Assembly: GCA_024234875.1 (NCBI GenBank)
Contig: JACKNM010000008.1
Span: 186,001-250,000 of the forward strand
Direction: 5' to 3'
Source of the DNA: Ectothiorhodospiraceae bacterium
Lineage (GTDB): Bacteria > Pseudomonadota > Gammaproteobacteria > HK1
DNA: 64,000 nt
The translations under genes were made by a program, and so were the position numbers. The notes below the pieces were generated by a model. The model saw only the letters and a list, made by a program, of their open reading frames with translations, was not told the origin of the DNA and did no database searches. Below are positions 1 to 9,185 of this stretch, one piece after another. Position 1 is the stretch's first letter; each line of letters begins with the position of its first letter.

Positions 1-2
1 CA

Positions 3-36
3 GGCAGGGCGGGCGCGGCGGCGCATCCGCCCTGCC
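3..36. terminator. Stem-loop at left edge, possible terminator
   Basis: Perfect 10-bp inverted repeat: GGCAGGGCGG (3-12) pairs with CCGCCCTGCC (27-36) around a 14-nt loop. There is no T tract, so it is only terminator-like. It probably closes a gene that lies left of the window. Confidence 0.35.
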
Positions 37-402
37 CGCTCCGCAGGGACTGCTGTCGAAAAACCTTACAGCCACCGACTCGCCGCGCCGGCCCCGAACT
101 GACGGCTCCGGTCGCGCCCGAAACCCGCGCAACGTGCTGTTTCAGCGCTTTTTCGGCCAGTCCGACCGCAGTTCTCGCGCGCCCGACCGAGGGTCGCGTG
201 GAGAAATCGCCGCCGCGCCTGTCGGCATTCTTTACAGGCCGTCCCGCAAGTCGCCTTCGATCCGTTTCCGTTTTCTGTAAGTGATTGTTTTCAAAGATCA
301 TCAACGCCGTGGCCCGTCGATTGCATGATCTGGCGCAGACGAGTTCAGGACGTCCCGAGCGCAATGCGTGCCGCGCCCCGGGACCGCAACGAGAGACAAC
401 GC
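37..402 (+). promoter_or_regulatory. Leader region of the PEP-CTERM protein gene
   Basis: No convincing gene is seen here. The region is poorer in GC near 271-300 and carries the hexamer TTACAG at 66-71 and 232-237 and its inverse CTGTAA at 275-280. These may be binding sites for a regulator of the sorted protein, but three short copies prove little. I looked for a sigma-54 GG-N10-GC element, which controls some PEP-CTERM genes, and found none with correct spacing. Confidence 0.25.
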
Positions 403-1482
403 GTGACCCAGAATCACATCGAGCGACCGAACCCGCGCCGCAACGCACGCCGAATGCTCGCCTGCGCCGTCGGGCTCGCCGTGGCCTCGGCCGCGCTGCC
501 GGCCTCGGCAGCGCTGCAGTCCTTCACCATCGACCCGGGCCGTTACCAGTACCCGGTCGGCGGTGACAACGGCGGCAGCACCATCGGCGCCACGGCGCCG
601 GCCGACACCAGCCCGGTCGGCGGGAACACCGTGCAGCACGGCACCGTGCTCTCGAACGACACTGCCCTCGGCGAGCGGCCGTTCTTCCACGATCTGATCG
701 TCGACAGCCAGGGCGCGAGCCTCCTCGACGCCAACATCGTGTGGGCGTCGGGCGGAAGCTGGCCGAACTGGAACACGCACACCTACAACCAGTACGGCAC
801 CGGAACCGAGCAGAACGGCTCCAACGGCTTCGCCGTCGCGTTCGACACCCACGCCAGCTACACCGAGGACGGGGATCTCGAGGATCCGTTCAAGAATCCG
901 GCGACGGGGCTCGATTGGGGCTATTCCGGAACCGGATCGAACGTCGACGCCGACCTCCGCCGTCCTGGCCACGTCATCACCGTGCAGGAGCGCAACCAGT
1001 ACGCGTCGACCCTGATTGCCGACTGCACCGGTTCCGACGGGCGCTGCAACGACGACGGCATCGCCAACAACAACGTCGGCCCGGACGACGACGCTGCCGG
1101 GCAGTGGCTGTGGTTCGAGTTCAGCATGCCCGTCACCCTGACCGACGCGGCGTTCTTCGACCTCGACGCGGGCTACCAGTCCGAGTTCGCATTCGTCAGC
1201 TTCTACGACGAGAACGGCGGCCAGATCGGTGCCACCGAGACCATCTCCGGCTTCGGCAATCGCTCGGCGATCCGTTGGGCGTTCGGTGATGGCGCGGGCA
1301 CCGGCTCGGGCGTCGAGGGCGTCAGTCAGATGCTGGTGGACTTCACCAGCTCCGGCGCCATCGACCAGATCAACGGCTTCAAGGACATCCCCACCCCGCC
1401 GAACAACGCGATTCCCGCCCCGACCACGCTGGGGCTGCTCGGCCTCGGTCTGGTGGCACTGCGCCGCCGCCGCAGCATCTGA
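403..1482 (+). CDS. PEP-CTERM-type sorted surface/secreted protein
   Basis: The product is 359 aa from a GTG start chosen because GAGAG stands 7 nt upstream; in-frame starts further up (325, 361) have no such site. Residues about 10-36 form a signal peptide (Arg-rich n-region, hydrophobic core, cleavage near ASA-A). The body is Asp/Gly/Asn-rich and resembles no enzyme I recognise. The last ~25 residues are a sorting tail: IPAPTTLGLLGLGL, a short hydrophobic helix, then an RRRR cluster. This is the layout recognised by exosortases, with PAP in place of the usual PEP. It is convergent with a PrsT-like TPR gene, a family tied to PEP-CTERM export. No exosortase is in the window. Function of the mature protein is unknown; sorting is inferred from the tail. 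Confidence 0.85.
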   Translation: MTQNHIERPNPRRNARRMLACAVGLAVASAALPASAALQSFTIDPGRYQYPVGGDNGGSTIGATAPADTSPVGGNTVQHGTVLSNDTALGERPFFHDLIVDSQGASLLDANIVWASGGSWPNWNTHTYNQYGTGTEQNGSNGFAVAFDTHASYTEDGDLEDPFKNPATGLDWGYSGTGSNVDADLRRPGHVITVQERNQYASTLIADCTGSDGRCNDDGIANNNVGPDDDAAGQWLWFEFSMPVTLTDAAFFDLDAGYQSEFAFVSFYDENGGQIGATETISGFGNRSAIRWAFGDGAGTGSGVEGVSQMLVDFTSSGAIDQINGFKDIPTPPNNAIPAPTTLGLLGLGLVALRRRRSI

Positions 1483-1495
1483 GCGACACCGACAC

Positions 1496-1523
1496 GGCAC
1501 CCGTCGCTCAGGCGGCGGGTGCC
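1496..1523. terminator. Convergent stem-loop terminator
   Basis: A 12-bp stem with one G-T wobble: arms 1496-1507 (GGCACCCGTCGC) and 1512-1523 (GCGGCGGGTGCC), loop TCAG. It sits 13 nt after the sorted-protein gene and between two convergent genes, so it could serve both strands. Confidence 0.55.
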
Positions 1524-1597
1524 ACCGACAGACCTGCCCTCGCCTCCGCCACGACCTGCGACTCGGGCCGTGCCAGCGGCACCCGGCATCGCGCCGG

Positions 1598-4411
1598 TCA
1601 ACGTGCCGCCAGCTCCGCGAGCAAGCGCTTCACGTCCGCCAGACCGTCGAAATCCATGCCGTTGGCGACGATGGCTTCCAGCTCCCGCCGCGCCTCGTCG
1701 ACGCGACCGAGTCGCGCCAGCGCCACCGCGACGTGGTACTGAGTGGCCAGTGAGGACGCATCTCGCGCCTGAGCCTCGCGCAGCAGCGCCAGCCCTCGGG
1801 CCGCGTCGCCGCTCTCGACCAGAATCCAGCCGAGGGTATCGAGGACGTCCGGGTCGCTCGGACGACCGGCGTGTGCCCGGCGTGCGAACGCCTCCGCGCC
1901 CGGATCGCCCATCCGATGCAGGACCCAGGCGAGATTGTTGAGCACCGACGGCTCGTCCGGCTGCCGCTCGAGCAGGAGCTCGAAGTGGCGGCGCGCATCG
2001 GCGAGGCGGCCGTGCGCGGCCATCGCAGTGGCCAGGGCGCGCCGCGCATCGAGCACGTCGGGATTCCGCTCCACCCAGCCTTCCAGCTCGGCCAGTGACG
2101 CCTCGACCTGACCGAGTGCATCCATCGTGGCCTGGATTCGTACCGCGATCTCGCCCTGATCGCTGAGCTCCTGTGCAGCGCGGAAGGCCTGCAAAGCGCC
2201 CTCGGGTTGCCCGCTGCCGAGGAGCGCATCGCCGCGAATCAACTCCCCGAACGCCGACCGCGGGTGGGATTGGCGCAGACGCTCGGCCCGCTCCAGGGCC
2301 GTCTCGAAGTCACGGTCGAGAAGGTCGAGGCGGGCGAGCTGGACCGTCGCCTCCAGGTGGGTCGGCGTCGCCTCCAGGATCCGCTCGAGACTGATCCGTG
2401 CACCGGCCAGATCGCCCAGCTCACGCTGATATCGGGCCACCGTGAGCAGTCGAGGAGGATAGGTCCCGGCCAGCAGGCCGGCGCGCCGGTACTCCGCCCG
2501 CGCCCGCCCGGTCTGACCGAGCTGAGCCGCCACACGCCCGAGCGCGAGCGATACCGAGACGTCGCGAGGCGCCGCGGACTCGAGCCCCTCGGCCACCTCC
2601 ATCGCCCGCGCCGGCTGGCCGCTGCGAAGATAGAGCCCCACCAGCCGCAGCATGTCGGGAACCGAGCCGGGGTCGTTCGCCCGCAGGCGCTCGAGCACCT
2701 CGATCGCCTCGAGTGCCCGGCCGCGCGTGGCCAGCAGCTCGCCGAGCGCGCCGAGCGCGTCGACCTGGCCCGGTGTCACCTCCAGCACCGCACGCAGCAT
2801 CCGCTCGGAGTCGTCGAGCCGTCCCTCGGCGGCCTCGAGCTGGGCGAGATGGACCCGTGCCTGGGCGTGGGTCGGGTCGATCGCGAGCGCGCGCTCGAAC
2901 TGCGCGCGCGCCGCGGGGAGATCGCGCTTACCGACGTGGGCGAGCCCGAGGAGGTCGAGGACCGTGGCATCGTCCGGTGTGCGCTCGGCGAGCTTCGTCG
3001 CGACCTCGAGGGCACGGTCGTGCTCGCCCTGGCGCACCAGCATGCGCGCGAGGATGAGGCCGGTCTGGGTCGGCACCTCGTCGAGATCCATGGCGTCGAA
3101 GAGCTCCGCCTTGGCGCCGCGCAGATCGCCCTCGAGCAGCCGACTCATCGCCAGCCGGGTGCGCGCCTGAGGACTGTCCGGGACGAGCTCCGCCGCACGC
3201 TCGAACATCCGCGTCGCGCGGCCGAACTGGCGTGCTCCCTGGTAGGCCTGCCCCAAGATACCGAACAGGTTGGCGTCGTTCGGCGCGAGCGATACCGCGG
3301 GCTCGAGGACGTCGAGGGCGGCGAGCGGCTCGCCGCGGCGCAGCAGGATCAGCCCGGCGAGCTTTCGCGCCCCGGTGTGCAGCGGGAAGAGATCGATGTA
3401 CTTGATCAGGTAGGTGTAGGCTTCCTCGAAGTTCCCCCGCTGGTAGTGGATGAACCCCGAGAGCAACAGGGTCGGACCGTGCCCGGACGCCGCCTCCGGA
3501 TCGAGCGAGAGGATTCGAGGGCCGATGTCGTCGAGCACGCGCCGAGATTCCTCGGCCCGACCGACTCGGGCCAGGGCGAGCGCGTAGAAGTAGTCGGCCT
3601 CCAGGTCGTCCGGCTTCTCCTCGCGCAACGCGCCGAGCTCCGGAACCGCCGCCTCTGCCTGTCCCAGGTCGATGAGCACCGCGGCCCGCCCGACCCGCGC
3701 CGGGTGGTGACCGGGGCTGCGGTCGAGCGCACGGTCGTAGCCCGCCAGTGCGCCCTCGAGATCGCGCCGGTAACGCTTGAGCTCGGCATCGACGTAGGCC
3801 ACCTCGGCCGAGTCGGGGTCGATCGACATCGCCTCGGCGACCAGCCCCGCGGCCTCGTCCATGCGACCGTAGCGCAGCCCGATCCCGGCGAGCCCCAGCC
3901 GCGCGCCGACATTTCCGGGCTCGATCTCGAGCACCTCCCGGTACCGGTCCTCGGCCGCGCTGGTGCGGTTGAGCCCGATGTTGGCCTCCGCCTGGAGCAG
4001 CAGCACCGCCACCTCCAGCTCCGGCAGGCCCTCGGGGACCACGATCTCGTCGAGCAGCAGCTCGTACTTGCGCTGCACCAGGTAGGCGGTCGCGAGCGGC
4101 AACAGCACCAGGCTGTCGTGCGCGCCGCGCGAGCGTGCCAGGCGGAGCTCCTTCTCGGCCGCGAGGGGGCGGCCGGAATCGAGGTACGCCTTGCCGAGGA
4201 GGACACGCGCGGCGAGGCTCGTGGGGTCACGCTGCAGCGCGTTCTTCAACTCGACGATCGCGGCATCGTAGTCCTCGGAGCCGAGCTCGCCGAGCGCACG
4301 CTCGTAGTAGCGTGCCGCGGCCTCTCGGTCCTCGCGACCCACCGCGGCGTGCAGCGCCGGCCCCGCCAGCCACAGCAAGGTCGCCATCACCGCCGCTCTT
4401 GCGCGCATCAT
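1598..4411 (-). CDS. PEP-CTERM/XrtA system TPR-repeat protein, PrsT-like (copy 1)
   Basis: The product is 937 aa from ATG 4411, which has GAGGTG 6 nt upstream; the longer frame to 4573 has no such site. Residues 1-22 form a signal peptide (cleavage near LHA-A). The rest is a run of about twenty tetratricopeptide repeats, starting with YYERALGELGSEDYDAAIVE. Length and layout match the PrsT family of TPR proteins that accompany exosortase A loci and are thought to act in exopolysaccharide-linked export. Family members are usually called lipoproteins, but this signal peptide has no lipobox cysteine, so it should be periplasmic or otherwise attached. It is convergent with a gene for a sorted protein. 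A second member of the family starts at 15921; the two share the AxVELKNALQ start of the repeat region. Confidence 0.85.
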   Translation of the reverse strand: MMRARAAVMATLLWLAGPALHAAVGREDREAAARYYERALGELGSEDYDAAIVELKNALQRDPTSLAARVLLGKAYLDSGRPLAAEKELRLARSRGAHDSLVLLPLATAYLVQRKYELLLDEIVVPEGLPELEVAVLLLQAEANIGLNRTSAAEDRYREVLEIEPGNVGARLGLAGIGLRYGRMDEAAGLVAEAMSIDPDSAEVAYVDAELKRYRRDLEGALAGYDRALDRSPGHHPARVGRAAVLIDLGQAEAAVPELGALREEKPDDLEADYFYALALARVGRAEESRRVLDDIGPRILSLDPEAASGHGPTLLLSGFIHYQRGNFEEAYTYLIKYIDLFPLHTGARKLAGLILLRRGEPLAALDVLEPAVSLAPNDANLFGILGQAYQGARQFGRATRMFERAAELVPDSPQARTRLAMSRLLEGDLRGAKAELFDAMDLDEVPTQTGLILARMLVRQGEHDRALEVATKLAERTPDDATVLDLLGLAHVGKRDLPAARAQFERALAIDPTHAQARVHLAQLEAAEGRLDDSERMLRAVLEVTPGQVDALGALGELLATRGRALEAIEVLERLRANDPGSVPDMLRLVGLYLRSGQPARAMEVAEGLESAAPRDVSVSLALGRVAAQLGQTGRARAEYRRAGLLAGTYPPRLLTVARYQRELGDLAGARISLERILEATPTHLEATVQLARLDLLDRDFETALERAERLRQSHPRSAFGELIRGDALLGSGQPEGALQAFRAAQELSDQGEIAVRIQATMDALGQVEASLAELEGWVERNPDVLDARRALATAMAAHGRLADARRHFELLLERQPDEPSVLNNLAWVLHRMGDPGAEAFARRAHAGRPSDPDVLDTLGWILVESGDAARGLALLREAQARDASSLATQYHVAVALARLGRVDEARRELEAIVANGMDFDGLADVKRLLAELAAR

Positions 4412-4586
4412 CGTCCACCTCGTCCGAGCCCGCCCGGTGCCGCCAACGCGCCGGTCCAGGGAACGTATCGGCCCTCGGCCGCCATGGATGATACGGCAGG
4501 GCACCCCCGAACGCCGGAGGGTGCCGTGGGAACGTGATCGCGTTGGCAGGCGTTGCGGCGGCCGGCCGGGCACGGGCGCCGAGTGC

Positions 4587-5300
4587 TCAGCGACCGGTGA
4601 CGGTGGGTGTGGCGTCGCGAGCCCGCAGGTGGGCGTGCCAGCGGCGCTCCCAGAGCTTGAAGCCCCAGACGATGAGGAAGGTCAAGCCGAGGTAGAAGGC
4701 ACCGGCGGTGAGGAACGACTCGAACGGCACGAAGTAGCGCGAGTTCACGATACGGGCGGCACCGAAGAGATCGACGATGGTGATCACGCCTGCCAGCGCG
4801 CTGCCGTGGAGCATGAAGATCACCTCGTTGCCATAGGCGGGCAACGCCCGCCGGAACGCGCTCGGGAGCTGGATGCGGCGCATGATCATCGCCCGTGACA
4901 TGCCGCATGCCCGCGCCGCCTCGATCTCACCGAACGGCGTCTGGGCGATCGCCCCGCGCAGGATCTCGGCCGTATAGGCACCGGTGTTCAACACGAAGGC
5001 GAGCAGCGCACAGGCGTACGCTTCCTTGAGCAACGGCCACAAGAAGCTCTCGCGAACCGCCTCGAACTGCGCGAGCCCGTAGTAGATGAGGAACATCTGC
5101 ACCAGCAGCGGCGTGCCCCGGAAGAAGTAGATATAGGCCCGCGGCAGGGCCGAGACCCAGACCCGCCGCGAGCCGGCGACGACCGCCACCGGGACCGCCA
5201 GGCCGAGGCCGACGAGCAGCGACAGGGCGACGAGCTGGATCGTCATCCAGGTGCCCTGCAGATAGAGCGGCAGGTTGTCGACGATCGCCTCGACGTCCAT
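4587..5300 (-). CDS. Basic amino acid ABC transporter permease, HisM/AotM type
   Basis: The product (237 aa) is an inner-membrane permease with about five hydrophobic helices. The EAA loop of this family is visible at about 138-160 (EIEAARACGMSRAMIMRRIQ), where the ATPase docks. Its ATG overlaps the TGA of the upstream permease (TGATG), so the two are translationally coupled. With the partner permease, binding protein and ATPase it forms a polar amino acid importer, most like histidine/lysine/arginine/ornithine or arginine (Aot) systems. The exact substrate cannot be read from sequence. Confidence 0.85.
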   Translation of the reverse strand: MDVEAIVDNLPLYLQGTWMTIQLVALSLLVGLGLAVPVAVVAGSRRVWVSALPRAYIYFFRGTPLLVQMFLIYYGLAQFEAVRESFLWPLLKEAYACALLAFVLNTGAYTAEILRGAIAQTPFGEIEAARACGMSRAMIMRRIQLPSAFRRALPAYGNEVIFMLHGSALAGVITIVDLFGAARIVNSRYFVPFESFLTAGAFYLGLTFLIVWGFKLWERRWHAHLRARDATPTVTGR

Positions 5301-6067
5301 CAGGCGCGCCGCACGCCGACGCTGTAGCGTCGGTCGAGATGGCGGAGCACGACGTCAGACACCGCCGTGATCAGCAGGTAGAGCACCGCCACCACCAGAT
5401 AGAACGTGAACGGCTGGCGCGTCGAGCCACCGGCCTGGCCCGCTCGGAAGACCATGTCGTCGAGACCGATGACCGAGACCAGCGCGGTCGCCTTCGCCAA
5501 CACCAGCCAGTTGTTGCCGAACCCGGGGATGGCGTGGCGGACGCTCGCCGGCAACGTGATCCGGGTGAAGACCTGGAACGGGGTCATGCCGTAAGCGTGA
5601 CCGGCCTCGATCTCCCCGCGCGGGACGGCCAGGATGGCGCCGCGGAACGTCTCCGCCATGTAGGCCCCGAAGATGAGCCCGATGGTGAACACGCCGGCGG
5701 TGAACTCGCTGATCTCGACGTAGTCCCAGCCGACCGCGAACGGCAGCGACCAGGTCTCGCCGAGCGCGGCGAGCCGGGCGCCGAGGTCGTTGACCAGGAG
5801 CTGGCCACCGTAGAAGAAGATGAACATCAAGACGATGTCCGGCACACCGCGGATGAGCGTGGTGTAGCCGGTGGCGATGCCGCGCGCGATGGGTGAGCGC
5901 GAGAGCCGGGCCAGCGCGCCGAGGATACCGAGCCCCACCGCCAGCAGCAGCGAGAGCAGAGCCAGCTCGATGGTGAGCAGCATGCCCTGCAGGATGAACG
6001 GATAGAGGTAACCGTCGAGCAACCCGGCCGACGCGGTGGTCAGCCAGGTGTGGAGATCAGCCAGCAT
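5300..6067 (-). CDS. Basic amino acid ABC transporter permease, HisQ/AotQ type
   Basis: The product (255 aa) is the partner permease of the 4587-5300 gene. It has several hydrophobic helices and the EAA loop at about 150-175 (GEIEAGHAYGMTPFQVFTRI). The length is slightly above that of enteric HisQ (228 aa). Its stop overlaps the start of the next permease by one base. The upstream gap to the binding-protein gene holds a perfect stem-loop (6142-6176), so it is probably read on the same transcript but at lower level. Confidence 0.85.
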   Translation of the reverse strand: MLADLHTWLTTASAGLLDGYLYPFILQGMLLTIELALLSLLLAVGLGILGALARLSRSPIARGIATGYTTLIRGVPDIVLMFIFFYGGQLLVNDLGARLAALGETWSLPFAVGWDYVEISEFTAGVFTIGLIFGAYMAETFRGAILAVPRGEIEAGHAYGMTPFQVFTRITLPASVRHAIPGFGNNWLVLAKATALVSVIGLDDMVFRAGQAGGSTRQPFTFYLVVAVLYLLITAVSDVVLRHLDRRYSVGVRRA

Positions 6068-6141
6068 CGGGCCCGGCTCGCCCGACCGCGGGGAAACGGT
6101 CGCAGGTCACGTCGAAGATCCTCGGCCTTCCAGGCGTGGCC

Positions 6142-6176
6142 GGCGGGCTCGGGGGCGTTCGTGCCCCGAGCCCGCC
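6142..6176 (-). promoter_or_regulatory. Stem-loop between binding-protein and permease genes
   Basis: Perfect 13-bp stem, arms 6142-6154 (GGCGGGCTCGGGG) and 6164-6176, loop 9 nt, located 25 nt behind the stop of the solute-binding protein gene. In transport operons such a structure commonly lets the binding protein be made in excess, by mRNA protection or partial termination. Here that role is inferred from position only. Confidence 0.55.
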
Positions 6177-6200
6177 AGCGCAATCGCGTCGCAGATCGGC

Positions 6201-6983
6201 TCAGTTGCCGAAGACGTCGAACGGGAAGTACTTGTCGTTGATTTCCTTGTACTTGCCGTTGGCACGGATGGTGGCGATGGCCTTGTTGAACAGCTCCACC
6301 AGCTCCGGGTCGTCCTTGCGCACCGCGATGCCGGCGCCTTCACCGAAGAACTTCGGATCCACGAAATCGGGGCCGACGAACTCCCAGTCCTTGCCGTTGT
6401 CGGTCTTGAGGAAGCCGTCGCTCATCGCCACCGAGTCGGCGAGCAGCAGGTCGACCCGCCCTGCCACCGCGTCGAGATAGGCCTCGTCCTGACTGGCGTA
6501 ACGCTTGACCTCGACCGCGTCGCCGTAGGTGGCGGTGATGAAGTTGTCGTGGGTGGTCGCGCGCTGCACGCCGACGGCCTTGCCCTTCATCGACGCCGGG
6601 TCGATCTCGATCCCGGAGCCCTTGCGTCGCGCGAACTTCGCCGGGGTGTTGTAGTACTTGTCGGTGAACGCGACCTTCTTCTTGCGCTCCTCGGTAATCG
6701 ACATCGAGGCGATGATCGCGTCGTACTTGCGCGCGAGCAGCGCCGGGATGATGCCGTCCCAGTCCTGCTGCACCAGCGAGCACTCGGCGCCGATCTCCGC
6801 GCACAGCGCCATCGCGATGTCGATGTCGAAACCCTGCAGCTTGCCGTCGGGCGTCACCTCGCTGAACGGCGGATATGCACCCTCGACACCGATCCGAAGC
6901 TTCTTGTAGTCCTTGGCGTGGACCACCGCCGCGCCGAGCATCAGGGCGGCAGCGGCCAGCCAGGCCGTCGTGCGGGTCTTCAT
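6201..6983 (-). CDS. Periplasmic polar amino acid-binding protein, HisJ/ArgT/AotJ type
   Basis: The product is 260 aa from ATG 6983 with a GGAG site 9 nt upstream. Residues 1-23 are a signal peptide (cleavage VHA-K). The mature part is a type II solute-binding protein, with IGVEGAYPPFSEV near the N-terminus, GFDIDIAMALC, and DGIIPALLARKYDAIIASMS, all typical of lysine/arginine/ornithine and octopine binding proteins. It supplies substrate to the permeases 4587-6067 with the ATPase 7103-7879. The specificity call (basic amino acid) rests on family resemblance and on the AotO-like neighbour. Confidence 0.88.
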   Translation of the reverse strand: MKTRTTAWLAAAALMLGAAVVHAKDYKKLRIGVEGAYPPFSEVTPDGKLQGFDIDIAMALCAEIGAECSLVQQDWDGIIPALLARKYDAIIASMSITEERKKKVAFTDKYYNTPAKFARRKGSGIEIDPASMKGKAVGVQRATTHDNFITATYGDAVEVKRYASQDEAYLDAVAGRVDLLLADSVAMSDGFLKTDNGKDWEFVGPDFVDPKFFGEGAGIAVRKDDPELVELFNKAIATIRANGKYKEINDKYFPFDVFGN

Positions 6984-7102
6984 GGTCTACTCCTCTCCTC
7001 AGTCTGCGCTGGTCTCGATTTGCGGGAGCTCGCCCCGCGCCTTCGTGCCGCGGTCGCCCGGATGGGCGTCCCGCTCCGATTCTGGCATCCGCGCCGGCGC
7101 CG

Positions 7103-7879
7103 TCAGGTCAACGTCCCGGCGAGGAACTGACGGAAACGCTCGGATCGCGGCGCGGTGAACACCTCCGACGGCGGGCCCGACTCCTCGACCTGTCCGGCAT
7201 GCAGGAACAGCACCTCGCTCGAGACGTCGCGCGCGAAGCCCATCTCGTGGGTCACCACCAACATGGTGCGCCCCTCCTCGGCGAGGCTGCGCATGACCTT
7301 CAGCACCTCGCCGACCAGCTCCGGGTCGAGCGCCGAGGTCGGCTCGTCGAACAGCATCACCTCGGGCTCCATCGCCAGCGCCCGCGCGATCGCCGCGCGC
7401 TGCTGCTGGCCGCCCGAGAGGTGCGCCGGATAGTAGTCCTTGCGATCGATCATGCCGACGCGCTCGAGCATCGACTCGGCGCGCTCGACCGCCTCACGTC
7501 GCGGCACCTTGAGCACGTGGATTGGCGCCTCGACCACGTTCTCGAGCACCGTCATGTGGGACCACAGGTTGAACTGCTGGAACACCATCGCGAGTCGGGA
7601 GCGAATCCGCTCGACCTGGCGCCGGTCCTCGGGCACCGGCTCCTGGCCCGAGCGCGAGCGCATGCGAATCAGCTCCCCGTGCACCCACACCTTGCCCGCG
7701 CTCGGGGTCTCGAGCAGGTTGATGCAGCGAAGGAGCGTGCTCTTTCCGGACCCGCTCGAGCCCAGGATCGAGACCACGTCCTGCTCGCGCGCGGTCAGCG
7801 AGACCCCTTTCAGGACCTGCAGTGCCCCGAAGCTCTTGTGCAGGTCCTCGACCTCGAGCGCCGCCTTGCCGTCCGCCAC
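7103..7879 (-). CDS. ABC transporter ATPase, HisP/AotP type
   Basis: The preferred start is GTG 7879, which has GGGGAG 6 nt upstream and gives 258 aa, the usual HisP length. A start at ATG 7936, overlapping the upstream stop, is possible but has no ribosome site. Counting from GTG 7879, Walker A GSSGSGKST lies near residues 40-48; the signature LSGGQQQR and Walker B MLFDEPTSALDPE follow, then the H-loop VTHEMGFARDV. It powers the polar amino acid importer. Unlike the E. coli his operon, the ATPase gene precedes the binding protein here. Confidence 0.9.
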   Translation of the reverse strand: MADGKAALEVEDLHKSFGALQVLKGVSLTAREQDVVSILGSSGSGKSTLLRCINLLETPSAGKVWVHGELIRMRSRSGQEPVPEDRRQVERIRSRLAMVFQQFNLWSHMTVLENVVEAPIHVLKVPRREAVERAESMLERVGMIDRKDYYPAHLSGGQQQRAAIARALAMEPEVMLFDEPTSALDPELVGEVLKVMRSLAEEGRTMLVVTHEMGFARDVSSEVLFLHAGQVEESGPPSEVFTAPRSERFRQFLAGTLT

Positions 7880-7935
7880 CACGCACTCCCCTTCCCGCGC
7901 GTCGGCGGATGATAGCGCAAGCCGACGACCGGTCA

Positions 7936-9081
7936 TCAGTCCGGGAGGAGCGCCCCTGCAGCGCGCCCGGCGAGCGCGGTGGCGCCGGCGATCTTGCTCA
8001 CCACGGTCCCCGGGCGGACGAAGCGCCCCGCCACTCGGCCGTAGACCCGACCACTGGTGCCGGCAAGCAGCTCGGTGCGTGAGGTCCCGAGCCTGGCCGC
8101 GCCGGGGTCGACGATGGTGGCGACCGGATCACCGGCGTCGACCCACTCCCCCGGGGCACGATGGTGGACCAGCACCCCGGCGACCGGTGCGCGCAGCATC
8201 TCCACCCCTTCGAGCGGGGTCGCATCGGCACGGAGCTCCGGCAGCGGGCCGGGATCCCCGGTGAGCACCCCGCGCCGGGTGAGGAAGCGCAGGATGCCGG
8301 CCGCGTCGGTCGCGGCCAGGGTGTCGCTCACGTCGGCGACCCCACGGAGCTCGACCGTGGCGGCGAGACATGCCGCGGGAATCGGATGGTCCGGGAAGGC
8401 GTCGGCGAGCGCCCACCACGGTCCGCCGACCGCCTCGTCGAACGGCTCGCCCCCCGAGACGCGCGCGAGCAAGGTCGCCTCCGCCCCGAGATCGGCAGCC
8501 AGGTCCGCGGCGTCGGGCCACAGCGGGGTTCCGAGGTAGAGGTGGAGCACCGCCTCGAGGTCGCAGTGGAGGTCGAGGACGATGTCGGCGTCGAGCGCGA
8601 GCCCGAGCAGCGTCCGGCGCAGCGCCTGCACCTCGTCGTCGGCGGTGGTCGCCGCCAGCGCCTCGGCGAGGGCGGCGCGGACGGTGGCAACGTTCGCGAC
8701 CGGATCGTCACCGAGGCGCCCCGCGAGCCGCTCGGCCGCCGTCGGCGCGAGGTCGGGAAAGTGTCGATTGAAGTTGCTGGCCGACTCCAGCGCGTAGCGT
8801 CCGAGGTGCTCGGCCAGGACGTGCTGGGTGAGGCCGATGGGATTGGCGAACGGCACCAGCACCACCTCTCCGCGCAGTCGCCCGGCCGCGGCCGCGGCCT
8901 CGAGGCCGGCGCGCAGGTGATGCGCGACCAGCATCCCCGGGATCTCGTCGGCGTGTAGCGAGGCCTGGACGTAGGCCTTGGGCCGCGCCCCTGGCCGGCC
9001 GAATCGCAACACCGTCAGGTGGCGGCTGTTGCCGGGGGCGACCGCGGGCAGCGGCAGGTGCTCGGTGGTGGGTGCACTCAA
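7936..9081 (-). CDS. Succinylglutamate desuccinylase/aspartoacylase family protein, AotO-like
   Basis: The product is 381 aa from a TTG start (9081) preceded by GAGGAG at 10 nt; no in-frame ATG is closer. The N-terminal half is a zinc-carboxypeptidase-like AstE/AspA domain: SLHADEIPG holds the first zinc pair (H43, E46), and DLHCDLE the later His. The C-terminal third (HHRAPGEWVDAGDPVA) looks like the barrel domain that closes the active site. Known relatives hydrolyse N-acyl amino acids such as N-succinylglutamate. Its place in a basic amino acid importer operon matches aotO of Pseudomonas, whose activity is not well defined. True substrate unknown. Confidence 0.75.
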   Translation of the reverse strand: MSAPTTEHLPLPAVAPGNSRHLTVLRFGRPGARPKAYVQASLHADEIPGMLVAHHLRAGLEAAAAAGRLRGEVVLVPFANPIGLTQHVLAEHLGRYALESASNFNRHFPDLAPTAAERLAGRLGDDPVANVATVRAALAEALAATTADDEVQALRRTLLGLALDADIVLDLHCDLEAVLHLYLGTPLWPDAADLAADLGAEATLLARVSGGEPFDEAVGGPWWALADAFPDHPIPAACLAATVELRGVADVSDTLAATDAAGILRFLTRRGVLTGDPGPLPELRADATPLEGVEMLRAPVAGVLVHHRAPGEWVDAGDPVATIVDPGAARLGTSRTELLAGTSGRVYGRVAGRFVRPGTVVSKIAGATALAGRAAGALLPD

Positions 9082-9185
9082 TGACGGCGACTCCTCGCGG
9101 CTGACGTCGCGAAGCGTCCCGCGCCGCGCCCCGGGCCGTCAACCGCCACCGTGCTGCTTCCGCGCGCGCGCCGACCCGGATGGGC

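Noticed and set aside
37..402. Sigma-54 promoter for the PEP-CTERM gene
   Set aside because: GG and GC dinucleotides near 223-240 do not have the N10 spacing required, so no -24/-12 element can be claimed.
285..566. A 93-codon frame overlapping the start of the PEP-CTERM gene
   Set aside because: It is out of frame with the signal peptide and sorting tail and has a shadow-type Arg/Ala composition.
2207..4537. A 776-codon open frame on the plus strand opposite the first TPR gene, and similar long frames opposite other genes (15867-18764 minus, 37762-40464 minus, 12136-14580 plus, 23053-25509 minus)
   Set aside because: Their translations are Arg/His/Gly-rich and without domains, and each lies opposite a well-recognised gene. 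They are products of high GC in the third codon position.
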